Shown here: one piece after another, positions 23,167-35,650 of the stretch
How the letters are laid out: the number at the start of each line of letters is the position of its first letter
Numbering within the stretch: position 1 is the stretch's first letter
NCBI GenBank assembly: GCA_007922305.1
Contig: ML677343.1
Location: 34,819,806 to 34,883,805, forward strand
Reading direction: 5' to 3'
DNA length: 64,000 nt
Source: Dermatemys mawii
Lineage: Eukaryota; Chordata; Testudines; Dermatemydidae
Translations under genes and position numbers: made by a program
Notes under the pieces: generated by a model
The model's database searches: none
What the model saw: the letters and a program-made list of their open reading frames with translations, nothing else
What the model was told of the DNA's origin: nothing

Positions 23167-23580
23167 TTATGTATTCTCTTAGGTCATTGATTAAGACTTT
23201 AAATGGTGTAGGGCCAAAAAGTGATCATTGTGGGACTGAGTATATCATCTGGCTTTTTCCCAAATAAGGAACAGAAATATTTATTGAACAGTTCTGCATT
23301 TTCTGCATTCTTATTGAGAAATTTTTCCATTTCCATGTAGCAATGGACCAGTAACATTGTTAGGATCCCTTTCAATGCAAATATACTTTAAAAACTCCTG
23401 ATTGTCTTTACCTCTGCTGGCCACAGGTTTCTCCTTGTGTCTTTTTCCTTTCCTTATCAATTTTCTACAATGTATAGCTTCTGTATGTTATATATTATAT
23501 TGCTATCAACTACACCTTTTAGCCATTTGTTATACATTGTTTCTTCATAGTTACTCTTATTTCCCTCCTAAACCAGGCTG
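23167..23580 (-). mobile_element. CR1 LINE fragment (minus)
   Basis: The plus strand carries the reverse complement of the CR1 5' coding region: 'aacagttctgcattttctgc', 'ctgattgtctttacctctgc', 'ttccttatcaattttctaca' and 'ctcctaaaccaggctg'. The copy at 21440-21600 has the same words in the same direction. Both are heavily decayed. Confidence 0.6.
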
Positions 23581-24312
23581 CAGCTCCACTGTCATGGCCC
23601 CCGTCCCTCATTCACCAGGCAGGAGTGAGAGAGCTGTCCACAGCCAGGAAGTGCTCAGCAACATCTCACCGCACAGGGCTCATCTTCCTTCTTGCAGTTG
23701 CTGGGCCAGGACTGCAGCTTCTCCTGCTCATTGCACCCCAGTACTTTGGGCTTGTTGGCCTCCCCCGTAGCCCTTGCTGTGGGCACTGCCCTAACCCAAA
23801 CCCCAACCCTAGCTCCCTCCATTCATTTCCAGCAGCTGTAAAAATAAAACCAGATAAAAATAAAAAATAGATAATAAAAAAACTTAAAAATAAAAATCGA
23901 TATTAATAATCACAATTAGAAAAAGTAAAAACCAAATTCTGCCAGCCCTACCTATTACCCTGACCAATGTTGTTTCATTGTTTCCTCACTGGCAGTTCAC
24001 TGCTGTCTCCAACAAAGCCTCCTTCAAGTCTCTTATTAATTCTTTGTTCTTCAGGCACTTAAAGATGAGACAAAAGTCTGATTAGTTTATGTTTGGTTGT
24101 ATATATGAATACAGGAATTCAGATGATTTTGTATTTCCTGGTTCCTTTCTAGAATTCCAGAATGGAGAAATATATTAATGCTATTCTGCCTCTTCTCTTA
24201 TCTAGTCAAGACTTCCTGTGTTCTAAATATCCTAAGGAAGGAAGGAAGGTGGATCATCTCAGGCCTATTGACGCAGTCTACCTACCAGACTGAAGCCTAC
24301 ATAACCGCCTCC
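23581..24312. other. unrecognised DNA with a poly-A/T-rich segment
   Basis: Positions 23581-23820 are C-rich. Positions 23830-23930 are a long A-rich run with 'aataaaa' words and could be the tail of an unknown retroposon. A similar C-rich then A-rich arrangement occurs at 18590-18770. Confidence 0.4.
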
Positions 24313-24480
24313 AGGAGCAGCCCTGGACAGCATTGCAGCGGCATGGCTCTGGTGGGACCTGAGCTTCTACCGCTCAGAGTGGCATGGTAAGGGGTGGAGC
24401 TGCGAACTCCAGCGGGCCAAGCAGCAGGAACTCAGGTCCTGCCAGAGCCATGCCGCTGCAATGCTGTCTAGGGCCACTCC
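24313..24480. repeat. hairpin: inverted repeat of about 60 bp
   Basis: The left arm 24313-24372 contains 'acagcattgcagcggcatgg'. The right arm 24421-24480 contains its complement 'ccatgccgctgcaatgctgt'. Only a few mismatches occur over the arms, with a spacer of about 48 bp. It is probably part of a foldback transposon, but I found no target-site duplication. Confidence 0.8.
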
Positions 24481-24519
24481 TGCATGCATGGTAAGGGGAC
24501 AGGGAGTGGAGGGAGAGAG

Positions 24520-24880
24520 AGATGTTGGATGGGGCAGAGGTTCGGGAGGTCGGTCAGGGGACGGGAAACGGGGATTGGATAGGATGTGGGAGTCCCGGGG
24601 GTCTGTCAGGAGGTAATGGGGTGGATAGGGGTCAGGGCAGTCAGAGGACAAGGAGCAGTGTGGGTTGAATAGGGTGGGGTTCCAGGGTGGTGCTTAGGGG
24701 CGGGGGGTGTCTCTGGAGGGGGTGGTGAGGGAGTGGGGGGTTGGATGGAGCGTGGGAGTCCTGGGGCTTTGTCAGGGGATGGGGAGGTGGATAGGGGTCA
24801 CAGCAGTCAGGGGACAAGGAGCAGGGGAGTTGGGTAGAGGGTGGGGTCCTGGGAATGGTTAGGGATGAGGGGTCTCTGGA
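24520..24880. repeat. G-rich degenerate tandem repeat (about 167-bp unit)
   Basis: Two successive units share the same order of words: 'gtgggagtcc[ct]gggg', 'gtcagg', 'ggtggataggggtca', 'gacaaggagcag', then 'ggggtc' or 'ggggtt' and 'tctctgg'. The unit ends 'gtctctgg' recur at about 24707 and about 24872. The strand is strongly G-rich and C-poor, which gives long proline-rich frames on the minus strand (24367-24964) that I regard as artefacts. Confidence 0.65.
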
Positions 24881-26241
24881 ATTGCACATGCTGGTCTCTC
24901 CCTGATGCTGTGGAAAATTAGCAGTGAAACTGGAAATGTTTAAAGACCGTAGCTTTCCAAGCATTCTTTCTCCTTAGTGTGGTTGACTTGCTGCTTATGA
25001 AAGTGAGGGACTAGCAGTACTGCTTAACCCCGGTATAGTGGGGAGAAAGCTTCAGGCACCCAGCTTGGCCATTGCACTTGCAGCTCAACCTGCTATTCTT
25101 GTTTTGTGCTCCCACCCTACAGCTCCACTAATGCACTTCAGTCCTGGCTGTTGCTGCTCTGTGCTTTCTCCTTCACCTCAGCCAATGCCTCAGAACCACC
25201 CCAGTATTCCCACACTAGCATGGTGATACATACCTTATGAAAATCTGAAAGCGAGAAAGAGATTCACCACTGATTGTGCAAAACTCTATAGTTCTGTGAT
25301 GTGTGTAAATACACATTAGGTCCACTTGAGAGCACCAAATTCATCTCACGTGTGACCTCAGTCCAATATGAATGCAGATCTGACACCGGGACTCATAAGG
25401 CTGAAGCATTAGGCTTGCTGCACCTTCTGTTGCCCCTGCCCCTCCCCCCGATAGAATACATTTCATTTAAACTTTAAATTTCAAACTACATTTTGAGCTC
25501 CTCCCACAAGTCCAGGAGATGCTTCTCTTCTCAGATATTTCCACTTTTCAAATATTGCAGCTCTTGAGGCCATTCCTGGCAGTCAACCCTAAGATACAGG
25601 GACAGATTATATTTGAAAGCTGATAATTAGGGACCCAATTCCTTCATAAAGTCTCTGCTCTTCTTTATTCGCTTATTTCTCTCTGCGAGGCTCAGAATTT
25701 GCAAAGAAAAGAGATTTTCTATTAGTCAACAATTTGGGAAAATCCAATAGAAAAGCGGGTATCAGGTGAAATGCAATACCTGATGCATTAGTCAGCATCT
25801 GGAACAGATGTGAAGCATCACTGCAATAATCAGCCTGTGGAAGGTTCCATCAAAAGCACCATCAAAATGGACTCCTAACACAGTTGTGACGCCATCAAGA
25901 CATGTGTGTTCCAGCTCCCAAATCCCACCCTCGACCCCACAGTAGAGACGATCTGTTTTTTAACAGCATTGCATTGTTACATGTATATGATGAATATGGC
26001 AGAAACTAGTTTTTTTTAAAAAAAATATTAAAATGACATAACAATGAACATTTTGTAACATTTTGAAAAACTCCTCTGACACAATGGGTCAAATGTTTTG
26101 TTTTACATGATCGTCACTGGCTAAAAATGTCAAGGTATGTTTCTCAGAGGGTAGGAGACTTTTTTCTTTTCTTTTATAGCAAACAATGAGTAAATTATAT
26201 TTTACACAGCAATCTGGTAGTGGTGTTGGTCCCAGGATATT
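24881..26241. other. unrecognised non-coding DNA
   Basis: No gene or clear repeat was recognised. Open frames are 71 codons or shorter. A pyrimidine-rich block lies at 25420-25450. Confidence 0.5.
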
Positions 26242-26428
26242 AGAGACAAGGTGGGTAAGATAATATATTTTTTGGACCAACGTCTGTTGGTGAAAGAGAG
26301 ACAAGCTTTTGAGCTTACACAGAGCTCTTGACCTGAAGAAGGGTTCTGTGTAAACTCAAAAGCGTCTCTCTCTCACCAACAGACATTAGTCCAATAGAAG
26401 ATATTACCTCAACCACCTTGTCTCTCTA
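26242..26428. mobile_element. PLE-end hairpin element (solo inverted termini)
   Basis: Two arms of about 88 bp face each other. The left arm (26242-26326) holds 'gacaaggtgggtaagataat', 'tttggaccaacgtctgttgg' and 'gcttacacagagctct'. The right arm (to 26428) is its imperfect reverse complement ('ttctgtgtaaactcaaaagc', 'caccaacagacattagtcca', 'aaccaccttgtctctc'). The spacer is only about 10 bp. The words belong to the same PLE family as the deletion derivative at 39.2 kb ('gatgggtaatatcttttatt'). No coding sequence lies between the arms. Confidence 0.7.
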
Positions 26429-26831
26429 GATTATGTCTGTCATTTACAGTCACAGGTAAGGTTCTTGTGTGGATGCTCCGAGGACTTCCATAGCTGCAGA
26501 TGGAAATAGATCCCCCTTTGTGAGTGCTGCTGTCTGACACAATTCGTAGTATGTTTAGCTCCATTTCTTTATTATTATTTTTAGATTTTTGCTAAATGAG
26601 ATAAATTAGTCAGTCATGTGCTAAAAAAGGCTACAGAGACTGGGAATGCTAAGAACAGCCCTTTGGAGATGACACTACTTGGAGGCAAATCATAGCAGTC
26701 AGGTTTGGGGCTGGATTTTCAGAAAGTCTGAGCGCTCGTAGCTCTCATTAATGTCAATGATAAGTGGAGGTGCTTAGCATCCCTGAAAATCCAGCCGTTG
26801 ATGTTTTGGAGGTGGGTACTCGGTGCCGTGA

Positions 26832-26955
26832 GCAGGGCCAGCTCTAACTTTTTTGCCGCCCCCTACACCCTTCCCCCCAAAAAAAGCCGCCCGAGCACCA
26901 CCGCCCCAGGATTGAACAGAATGCCACCCCTTAAAATGTGCCTGGTGCCTGGAGC
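26832..26955. repeat. hAT-type MITE remnant
   Basis: It begins 'cagggccagctctaac' and ends 'gtgcctggagcctg'. These are imperfect inverted ends of a CAGGGCCGGCTC-type element, with the right end missing a few bases. The interior is C-rich ('gccgccccctacac'). A related right end ('gggccggccctgg') occurs at 33358-33370. No target-site duplication was found. Confidence 0.45.
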
Positions 26956-26959
26956 CTGA

Positions 26960-29900
26960 GATTGTATTGATCTGTGTTTTGTCTGTTCACATCTCTGCTG
27001 CTGTCACCTGCAGGGCATAAATGGGGGTTTCCCAAAGAGGCACAGTGGGATGGAATATTGGTGAAACCAGTTCATACAACAAGAAGTTGTACTCTTCTGA
27101 ACATGAGCCTTCTTTTTTGTGTAACATACATACTACTGCAATATTTGCATTATAAAATTGATTAGCGTGGACTTGGCAGAATTCTAGTGGTAATGCACCA
27201 TATTTTTTCTTGAATTTTGGACCTTAAATTTGGTCATCTCTTCAACAGTAACTCTGTAACAGTAACTTAGAATTATTTTTGATTTGCATTGTCCCATGTG
27301 TTGGAATGTGCTCTGGGCTACACATATGGTGTCTGTATCAGCGAACTCTTCTGCTTACCCACCTTTTGAACAGATGTTAGAACTTGCACAGTTTTGCAGG
27401 GATTTAACAGCTGCCACAAGGGTTGGTCAACAGAAGAGCCCTAACCCTTATTACAGAGCTCTGTGATGCAATCATCTAGTCACCAGGTAGCTCTGATTCT
27501 CTTATTTTTCCATGGTACAAGCAAAATCATGTTGGTGACTCTTTGGAAGCAAAATATGATGCAGTGAATCAGCAGAAAGTCCCAGAAGTTAGTGTACATG
27601 TCCCTTGGGTCTGCACTCACATTCCAATAACAAGGTGCTGGGGGCTGGGCATGTTGCTTTCCAACACCTTTGGAACCTTTCCAGCTTTTTACAGTCTCTC
27701 CTTTCCAGCAGCTTATGATGTCTTTCCAAACAGAAACTTTTCAAACTTGTTTTGGAATATATTTTCTTTTAAATTTAAAGCACATTATGTGTGATTCTTC
27801 AAATAAACATTTGTTCTAGTAAGTGCAAAATTGTACCAAGCTGTCACTTCCTGTGGCCATGCTGAAAACTGATTGTGGGATTTATTTGAGTTTGCGATAG
27901 TTATGGTGGCAGAGGTGTGTAGGGGATTGACATGGGATTGTATCTGTACCTGGATTACGCTCTCCTGTATCTGTGCTGATATTTTTAAAGATGAAAAATA
28001 GCACAGCAAAGCACGGAAAGTGCAAAAATGAGTGTGAAATGGCATTTGGCCAATGTTTATGAATCATTGACTATGATCATAAAATCATAAAAAATAATCA
28101 CCAGAAGGTAAATCAATTACCTAGTTTACTCCTTATTCCATGGACAGTGTGACACAAAAGCTGAAGCCATGAATGATTTACGCCTGTTTTAACAATAATA
28201 CTGATTTTACTGAAAGATGGTCAGCACTAAGTTGTGCTCAGGGCTCAGTGCCAGTTGTCAAAAGGTTAATGTTTCAGCAGCAATACATTAAATTATGAAT
28301 AATACCAGTCACAAACTGGAAGGTTATTAGTTCAGCCTGCTTAATTAGACCTGTAGAACTTTGCCATCAACTAGCAGTACCCATCTCTACAGTGTAGTAA
28401 TAGTGTTAGAAAATAATGTTAGAAAATCAGCTGCCAAAACCAGGGAGTTCATATAACCGGACCTTTCATCATGGCATCTTCTGGGACTTTGTTCTTGTGA
28501 GACCCTGGATAACTCCAAGTGGTTAACCATACTTTCAGTACCTTTGAAGTTACAGCCCAACTAATGCCCACACTGAACAGAGTTTCCAATTTTATAGTGT
28601 TCATGGATACTGAAAGGCACAAAGGAGGAACAGTATGCTAATCTTTCCCTTTTGGAGTCCTGGTAGTCAATTCTCCTGCCAAAGAATATGAATAGCTGAT
28701 AAACTTTGAGAGCTACATGTATAATTTAATGATCCCAGCACTTGTGGATTCAAATATGGCTTCAGTTACTCACATGTGACATTAGTTTGTTTTCAGCTTA
28801 GTCCCAAATAGTGGATGTCTGGCTACATCTTCCAGTTTGTCATGAGAGAGAGGTGGCCCAGCACATATCTGAAGCCAAGTGTATACCAGAGTGAAGGCCT
28901 CTCCACAAGACATCCAGAACTGAAATAATAGGGCTCTGTAAATCAAGACTGAGGCAGAGCTGGAGTGGGGAAGTGTCCCAGGCCTGGGTATAGTAGGGTG
29001 ATGCAAGCCGGGACAGCAGAGGAATTAGTGGGTATTGGTTGATTTATTTGCATAGCAGTTGCCTGCCTCAAGACTAGTTCTAGCCTGCAGCATGTAATCC
29101 TTCACTTCCACATGTTCTAAAATCCACCCCCTTTGCTCACTCATATATAAAAGGAACAACTTATAGTTTGTTAGTCTTTTATTATTCAGATTATACAGTG
29201 CTTTCAGAATAGACAATGCTAAGTATTACATTATTATTCATTATTATTATTTATTAAATTCTTGATTACATTATCCTAAGGCTGGAGCCAGAAGGGCACT
29301 ATAAAACGGAGATGCCTAGTCTGTGAGATATTCAGCCATGGGAAGCTTCCTAAAGTTATCAGAGGCCAAACTCAGTCTTTTCTGTCCTGTCTTCTCGTTC
29401 TCCTAGGATGGGACAATTTTGCCATTGAAAAGAGGAAGCTGGAGAAGTGTGAGAACTTTGAGTCTGTGCTCCTTCCATCAGCTGGACGCTAACATGCAGA
29501 AGTAATTTATTCATCTGCATTCCATCACCCCTTATCAAAGATATTTTAAATAAAAAAATGGGACTGCATCAAACATTGTAATAGAAATTTACCAAAATAT
29601 CTGGTCTGCAGAAACAGGCCCATTTGATTCCAGTGGCTCTCAAGTGTCCTGCGACTCTGGGCCCATTTGACTCCTGTGCACCTTTCCAAGGTTTGTAAGA
29701 AAAGAAAAAATCTGAAGGAAAAGTACAAGCCATTCAAGTCAACATAAGAGACGGCAACAGGTGAAGACTAAATCCCTCTTCTTCATTTCTCTCTCTCCCT
29801 CCTTGACAGTTTCCTAATAATCTCTCCTTCATACCAGCTGACCCTAACTTCTACTTGTGCTTACTGAAATAGGGATGCTGTCATTAGAATGGCTTCATTG

Positions 29901-30130
29901 GAATAGCAGAATGATGTTTTTAATAGAGCAGAACCTGTATTATAGACAGAGAGAAAAGGACGGGGGGGAAGAAGGTGAGAAAAATGGAGGAAGTGATCAG
30001 AGATGTAAGAAAAAGATAGAGGGGATGGAGTAGAAGGAAGAGAAAGACAAAGAGAATTAAATCTTGTCTATTTATTACAGTTAGCTATTACATATACTGT
30101 GTCCAACACATATTAGGTTCTTTATTGAAC
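26960..30130. other. unrecognised non-coding DNA
   Basis: No gene was recognised. Near 28073-28140 the words 'catagatcataaaatcat'-like and 'tagtttactccttattcca'-like may be a decayed minus-strand CR1 tail. A purine-rich stretch (GA/GGA words) lies at 29940-30060. All open frames are short and lack domains. Confidence 0.45.
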
Positions 30131-32060
30131 AAATAAAAAGATAAGAACATAATAACGACCATGCTGGGTCAGACCAAAGGTCCATCTAGTCCAGTATCCT
30201 GTCTTCTGACAGTGGCCAGTGTCAGATGCCCCTGAGGGAATGAACAGAATGGGTAATCATCAAGTTATCCATTCCCTGTCGCTCATTCCAAGCTTCTGGC
30301 AAACAGAGACTAGGGACACCATTCCTGCCCATCCTGGCTAATAGCTATTGATGGACCTATCCTCCATGAATGTATCTACTTCTGTTTTGAACTCTGTTAT
30401 AATCTTGGCCTTCACAGCATCATCTGGAAAGGACTTCCACAGATTGACTGTGCATTATGTGAAGAAATATTTCCTTTTGTTTGTGTTAAACCTGCTGCCT
30501 ATTAATTTCATTGGTGACCCCCTAGTTCTTGTGTTATGAGAAGGAGTAAATAACACTTTCTTATTTATTTTCTCCACACTAGTCTTGATTTTATAGACCT
30601 CAATCATATCCCCCTTTAGTCATCTCTTTTCCAAGCTGAAAAGTCCCAGTTTTATTAATCTCCCCTCATATGGAAGCCGTTCCATACCCCTAATCATTTT
30701 TGTTGCTCTTTTCTGAAACTTTTCCAATTCCAACATATCTTTTTTGAGATGGGACAACCACATCTGCATACAGTATTCAAGATGTGGGCGTACCATGGAT
30801 TTATACAGAGGCAATATGATATTTTCTGTTTTATTATATATCCCTTTCTTAAAGATTCCCAACATTCTCTTTGCTTTATTGAGTGCTGCTGCACACTGAG
30901 TGGATGTTTTCAGAGAACTATCCCTAATGACTCCAAAATCTCTTTCCTGAGTGGTAACAGCTAATTTAGACCCCATCATTTTATATGTATAGTTGAGATT
31001 ATGTTTTCCAATGTGTATTACATTTTATTTATGAACACTGAATTTCATCTGCCATTTTGTTGCCCAGTCACCCAGTTCTGAGAGATCCTTTTGTAGCTCT
31101 TTGCAGTCTGCCTCGGACTTAACTATCTTGAGTAGTTTTGTATCATCTGCAATTTTTGCCACATCACTCTTTACCCTTTATTCCAGGTCATTTATGGATA
31201 TGTTGAATTGGACTGGTCCCAATGTAGACTCCTGGGGGACACCTCTATTTATTTCTCTAGAGTCTGAAAACTGACCATTTAGTCATGCCCTTTGTTTCCT
31301 ATCTTTTAACCAGTTACCAGTCCATGAGAGAACCTTCCATCTTATCCCATGACAGCTTACTTTGCATAAGAGCCTTTGGTGAAGGACCTTGTCAAAGGCT
31401 TTCTGAAAATCTAAGTACACTATGTCCACTGGACACCCCCCGTTCTCCACATGCTTGTTGACCCCCTCAAAGAATTCTAGTAGATTGGTGAGGAATGATT
31501 TCCCTTTACAAAAACCATGTTGATTTTTTTCCTACAAATTACATTCGTCTATGTGTCTGACAATTTTGTTCTTTACTATAGTTTCAGCCAGTTTGCCTGG
31601 TACTGAAGTCAGGCTTGCTGGCCTGTAATTGTCGGGATCACCTCTGGAGCTCTTTTTTTAAAAGTGGCATCACATTAACTATCTTCCAGTCATTTGGTAC
31701 AATAGAGGATTTAAATGATAGGTTACACACCATAGTTAGTAGTCCTGCAATTTTATATTTGTGTTCCTTCAGAACTCTTGGGTGATACCATCTGGTCCTG
31801 GTGACTTCTTACTTTCATTTATCAATTTGTTCCAAGACCACCTCTAATGACACTGCAATCTGGGACAGTTCCTCAGATTTGTCACCTAAAAAGAATGGCT
31901 CAGGTTGGGAATATCCCTCACATCCTCAGACATGAAGACTCATGTAAAGAATTCATTTAGTTTCTCCTCAATGGCCTTATCATCCTTGAGTGCTCCTTTA
32001 GCATCTCAATTGTCCTGTGGCCCCACAAGTTGTTTACAGGCTTCCTGCTTCTCATGCACT
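30131..32060 (-). mobile_element. CR1 LINE, long 5'-truncated copy
   Basis: Its 3' end is on the left ('ctgggtcagaccaaaggtcc', 'gacagtggccagtgtcagat'). The minus strand at 30979-30620 reads the C-terminal region: AKRMLGIFKKGIYNKTENII, then MVRPHLEYCMQMWLSHLKKD and ATKMIRGMERLPYE. Further right are the KWQMKF-type region (about 31050), the RT (31300-31500, equivalent to LDFQKAFDKVPH) and upstream linker words to about 32060. About 1.9 kb of one CR1 is kept in order, with stops and small indels. It is the best preserved CR1 in the window. Confidence 0.9.
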
Positions 32061-32493
32061 TAAAAACATAAGTTCCCAACCCCAGTTCTAGATGTGACTC
32101 CATGAGTGAAAACAGCAATCAAGATGGGACAAGGAAAGATAAAGGTTTGAGTAACAACAGGTCACAGAGGAAGGAGAGCACAAGAGACACAACAGGCAGG
32201 CAGGAGAAAAGGTGAGAGGGAAGAATAGAAAGCAACAGGAGCTGCAGGGAGAGAGGAGGAGGAGGAGCCTCTTATGTATATCTCTAACACCCCTGGGAGT
32301 CTGGACTGATTAATACCAGCTTCTTAGGGAGCTTCCTGTTTCCTGCTGCTTCCCTGGACCCACATGAGGAGAACAGGCATCAACTGAAGTAGGAGCCAGT
32401 TATGCCCTTACTCAGGCCCTGCTACCAGCCTGCTTATTTGTCCCCTTCAACTGCGTGTTGAGAGCCAGTATAGCTGGCACAGAACGGCAGTCA

Positions 32494-33190
32494 TGAGTGA
32501 AAGAAGAAAAAGTCCCTCTGGGGCAGCATTCAGAAAAAGAAAGAAAACAAAGGAAGCTTTTCTCTCTGAGGAAGGAGCTCTCCTGAGATACAGACACAAA
32601 TATTCACGGTGAGCCTTCCAGCCCCAGTAAGGATGTGAGTGGTGAGGAGATGCCTGATCTTCCAGTTAGTCAGAGTGCAGGTGACCTGGCAGCTACTGCA
32701 GCATCCATATCTCCATCTGAAATGGATGTAACTAGGCACATTCCTAAAGAAAAGTGTAGATCAGAGAAGAGTGTGTTGGAGGCACAAGAAACTGCTACTG
32801 CTGAGTTTAGTTCCTTAAGTCTAAATGATCCAGGACTGTGACCCACTTGAGCAGTAGCCTGAGGGACTTCCTTGTACTGCATGGGCCACAGCTAGTGAAA
32901 AACTTCATGTTCCCAAAGACAATAAAAATGGAAGTTTCCATCCAACACATTACAGGAGTGACATCCAGAATGGTGAGAAAGTGGAGAGGCCACGGCTTAT
33001 GTACTCAGACACCCAGAATGCTGCATTCTGTTTTTGTTGCAAACTCTTCTGGTCTAATGTCCCAGCCACATTGGGTTCTACAGGAACAAAGAAATGGAAA
33101 AATCTGGCTAGAAATCTGGCATGCCATGAGAAGGCAGCTAATCACTAGAGCAGAGACATGTGAAACACATTTCATCAGGGTGTGCACCCA
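32494..33190 (+). pseudogene. TTF/ZMYM-type zinc-finger N-terminal fragment (hAT-derived)
   Basis: The sequence reads a basic start MSERRKSPSGAAFRKRKK at 32494. After a frame change it continues through an acidic, Ser-rich segment (32635-32841, ending SSLSLNDPGL). It then continues into THLSSSLRDFLVLHGPQLVK at about 32841. The next part, in shifted frames, corresponds to the TTF-type zinc finger found in ZMYM1-like proteins and related hAT transposases. The words 'cacattgggttctacaggaa' and 'atggaaaaatctggctagaa' encode GSTGTKKWKNLA-like residues. The usual downstream transposase core is absent. Frame changes at about 32580-32640, 32840, 32930 and 33070 make it a pseudogene. A hAT-type end lies 170 bp further on. 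Confidence 0.65.
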
Positions 33191-33224
33191 GGCATTTTAA
33201 GTTGTTAGTTCTCCTTTATTGGGG

Positions 33225-33369
33225 TAGGTAGCAGAGCAGTACCATGAGAGGAGTAGAACAGAACAAAGGCAGAATTGAGACCTTTCAAAGTTTTGACCCA
33301 AGCGAGAGGGTATGGGGGCGACATTTGAGCTCTCTGCCTCAGATGTCAAAATGTTGTGGGCCGGCCCTG
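33225..33369. repeat. probable hAT 3' terminal region
   Basis: Ends with 'gtgggccggccctg', a CAGGGCCGGC-type hAT terminus. It is preceded by 'catttgagctctctgcctca' and 'gatgtcaaaatgttg', which I associate with the 3' ends of such elements. It follows the zinc-finger fragment and probably belongs to the same element. The matching 5' end was not found. Confidence 0.4.
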
Positions 33370-35206
33370 GGTGGAGCTGTGTGTCCCAGCTGCTAATACT
33401 CCAGCTCAGCTTTGTTGCTCAAAACACTATAAACATGGAAATAATTGTAATAGTTGATTTCATCTGACAGAGCATCATATGGAAACGTCAGTTTTTTCTT
33501 CCAGTCCTTTTCACAGTGAACAGAATCTTTGCCTTCTCTGCCCTACTTGTATCTCTTTCACAAGATCTCTTGCAGTATCATTACCAGCAGAAAAACTATC
33601 AGGACCTATGTCTATATAGCACTCTGATCTGCAGGCAGCCAGCCAATCCAGCTGTAGTCTTCAATTACAGCCATCATTTGGACTATGGTTGATGCCCCTT
33701 TCAAATTATAATCAAAATTAAAGTTTCTTTTTGTATACATGTACTCATTGCAACACCCATTCATTCTTATCCACTCACACACATATGGGCACACACTCTC
33801 TCCTCTGGAAAATCCATAAGTTTTTCTTAAAAGAATCTATTTTTCAGCTCCTCTGTCACCAAATACCTTCAGTCCTTCTCACTTACATTCTTTAAGAAAG
33901 AGAACCAATAATTCTGAAAGCTGATTAAATGTAGAAAAATTAATTTGTTCTACTGTGAATCCAGCAGAGAGAGGTTCAAGTGGAAATTCTGTGTCTGAGC
34001 AGGAAAACTATAGAGCTGCTGTTCTTGTTAGTAAGTTAGAGTCTCAGACAACAAGAGTTCTCCCCCTTGACCCTAGTCCTAGTCACATTCATTGACTCCT
34101 CCCTAGTCACATTCTGCCACCTTTTCCCCAGCATGTCATAGGACAGCTGCAGTCGGACACCTTGTTTCAGGGAAGAATTGTAACGTTCATTTACAAAAAG
34201 AAACATGCTTCTTCACTGTGGAAAAAATCCCACCTTTCTTGTTATGAATCTGTGCCACACAATTTGAGACTGCACATAGATAGCCAGAAACAGTAGCTCA
34301 GAGAGGAGGGAACTGTCCCATTGGAGTGCTAAGTTGGAAGCTTTGTGTTGACAGTTAAATGGCAACACAGCTAATTATTTCCTGCTAAAACATAGATATA
34401 TGTAGAATGTTTGATGTGGTATAAAGGTTCTATCACTATGACTTTGGGATGGCCCCATTATTTACAAGTGGTGACACTACAAGTGAATTATGCAGGATAC
34501 CCCAAGTGTTTGCTGATAAAACCTTAATATCATATAGTTGTGTCCCGTATAAAACATACGTTATAGAAAAGCAATTTTAGGAAGGTGTTAGAGTTTTATA
34601 GATTTTATTGGAACTATTTTTTGTATCCCTCTTCTTGTAAACCCAGATGCCTTTGTTACCATGAATCCAATTGCACAAGACAAGAGGGACCCATAAAAAT
34701 GTCTAAAAATGACATAAAATAGCTTTCATAACTAAAAAGTCACATTTAAAATCAAGAAATCTCAGCATCTTCCAGGCTAGAAGCAGGTGCTGAATCCCCT
34801 GTGGAAAGCTTCAAGTCTTCTCTTTCCCATGGGATAAAACTCCTTTTTCTGGTTCTATACTTTTGCAGGATATTGAGTTTTAACATCCATTATATTTTTA
34901 TGTATAGAAAAGCTGCCACTAGCCTGGCCTGGGATAACTTGGGAGGAAATTCCTCTTTCATGGAGGAGGAAAACATTTCTCTGCCAGGTTGATTTATTTT
35001 TTATTCTCAGCCATTTGAATCTGTTGAGAGGTTTCAATTGTTAAAATAAGTCTTGAATAAGTGAGCAGAGGGCAAGTGAGAGTGGTTAAAGGTGCAAGAT
35101 AACTATACATATCACATGGCTCTGCAATTTGTCATATAGCTATCACTTCCTTCTATATTGTTTGCAGATCTGTATATAAGCATTTAGAACACATCAGTGG
35201 AATTTA
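33370..35206. other. unrecognised non-coding DNA
   Basis: No gene or repeat was recognised. Open frames are 63 codons or shorter. Confidence 0.5.
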
Positions 35207-35650
35207 CAAATATGTAAGGCTGTTGATTAATTGCAGTTAACTCATGCAATTAACTCAAAACCATTAATTGTGATTAAAAAATTAATCACAATTAATCAGT
35301 TTTAAATCACACTGTTAAACAATAGAATACTGATTGAAATGTATTAAATATTTTTGGATGTTTTTCTATATTTTCAAATATATTGATTTCAATTACAACA
35401 CAGAATACAAAGTGTACAGTGCTCACCTATATTTTTATTACAAATATTTGCATTGTAAAATGGTAAAAAATAGTATTTTTCAATTCACTTTATACAGATA
35501 CTGTAATACAATCTCTTTATCATTAAAGATATCATCTTTGTCGCTTTATCATGAAAGTGTAATTTAGAAATGTAGAATTTTTTGTTGTTACATAACTACA
35601 CTCACAAATAAAACAATTGAAAACTTTAGGGTCTACACGTTTATTCAGTC

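Noticed and set aside
24367..24964. Proline-rich minus-strand frames (94 and 107 codons)
   Set aside because: They are translations of the G-rich tandem repeat and not a real coding sequence.
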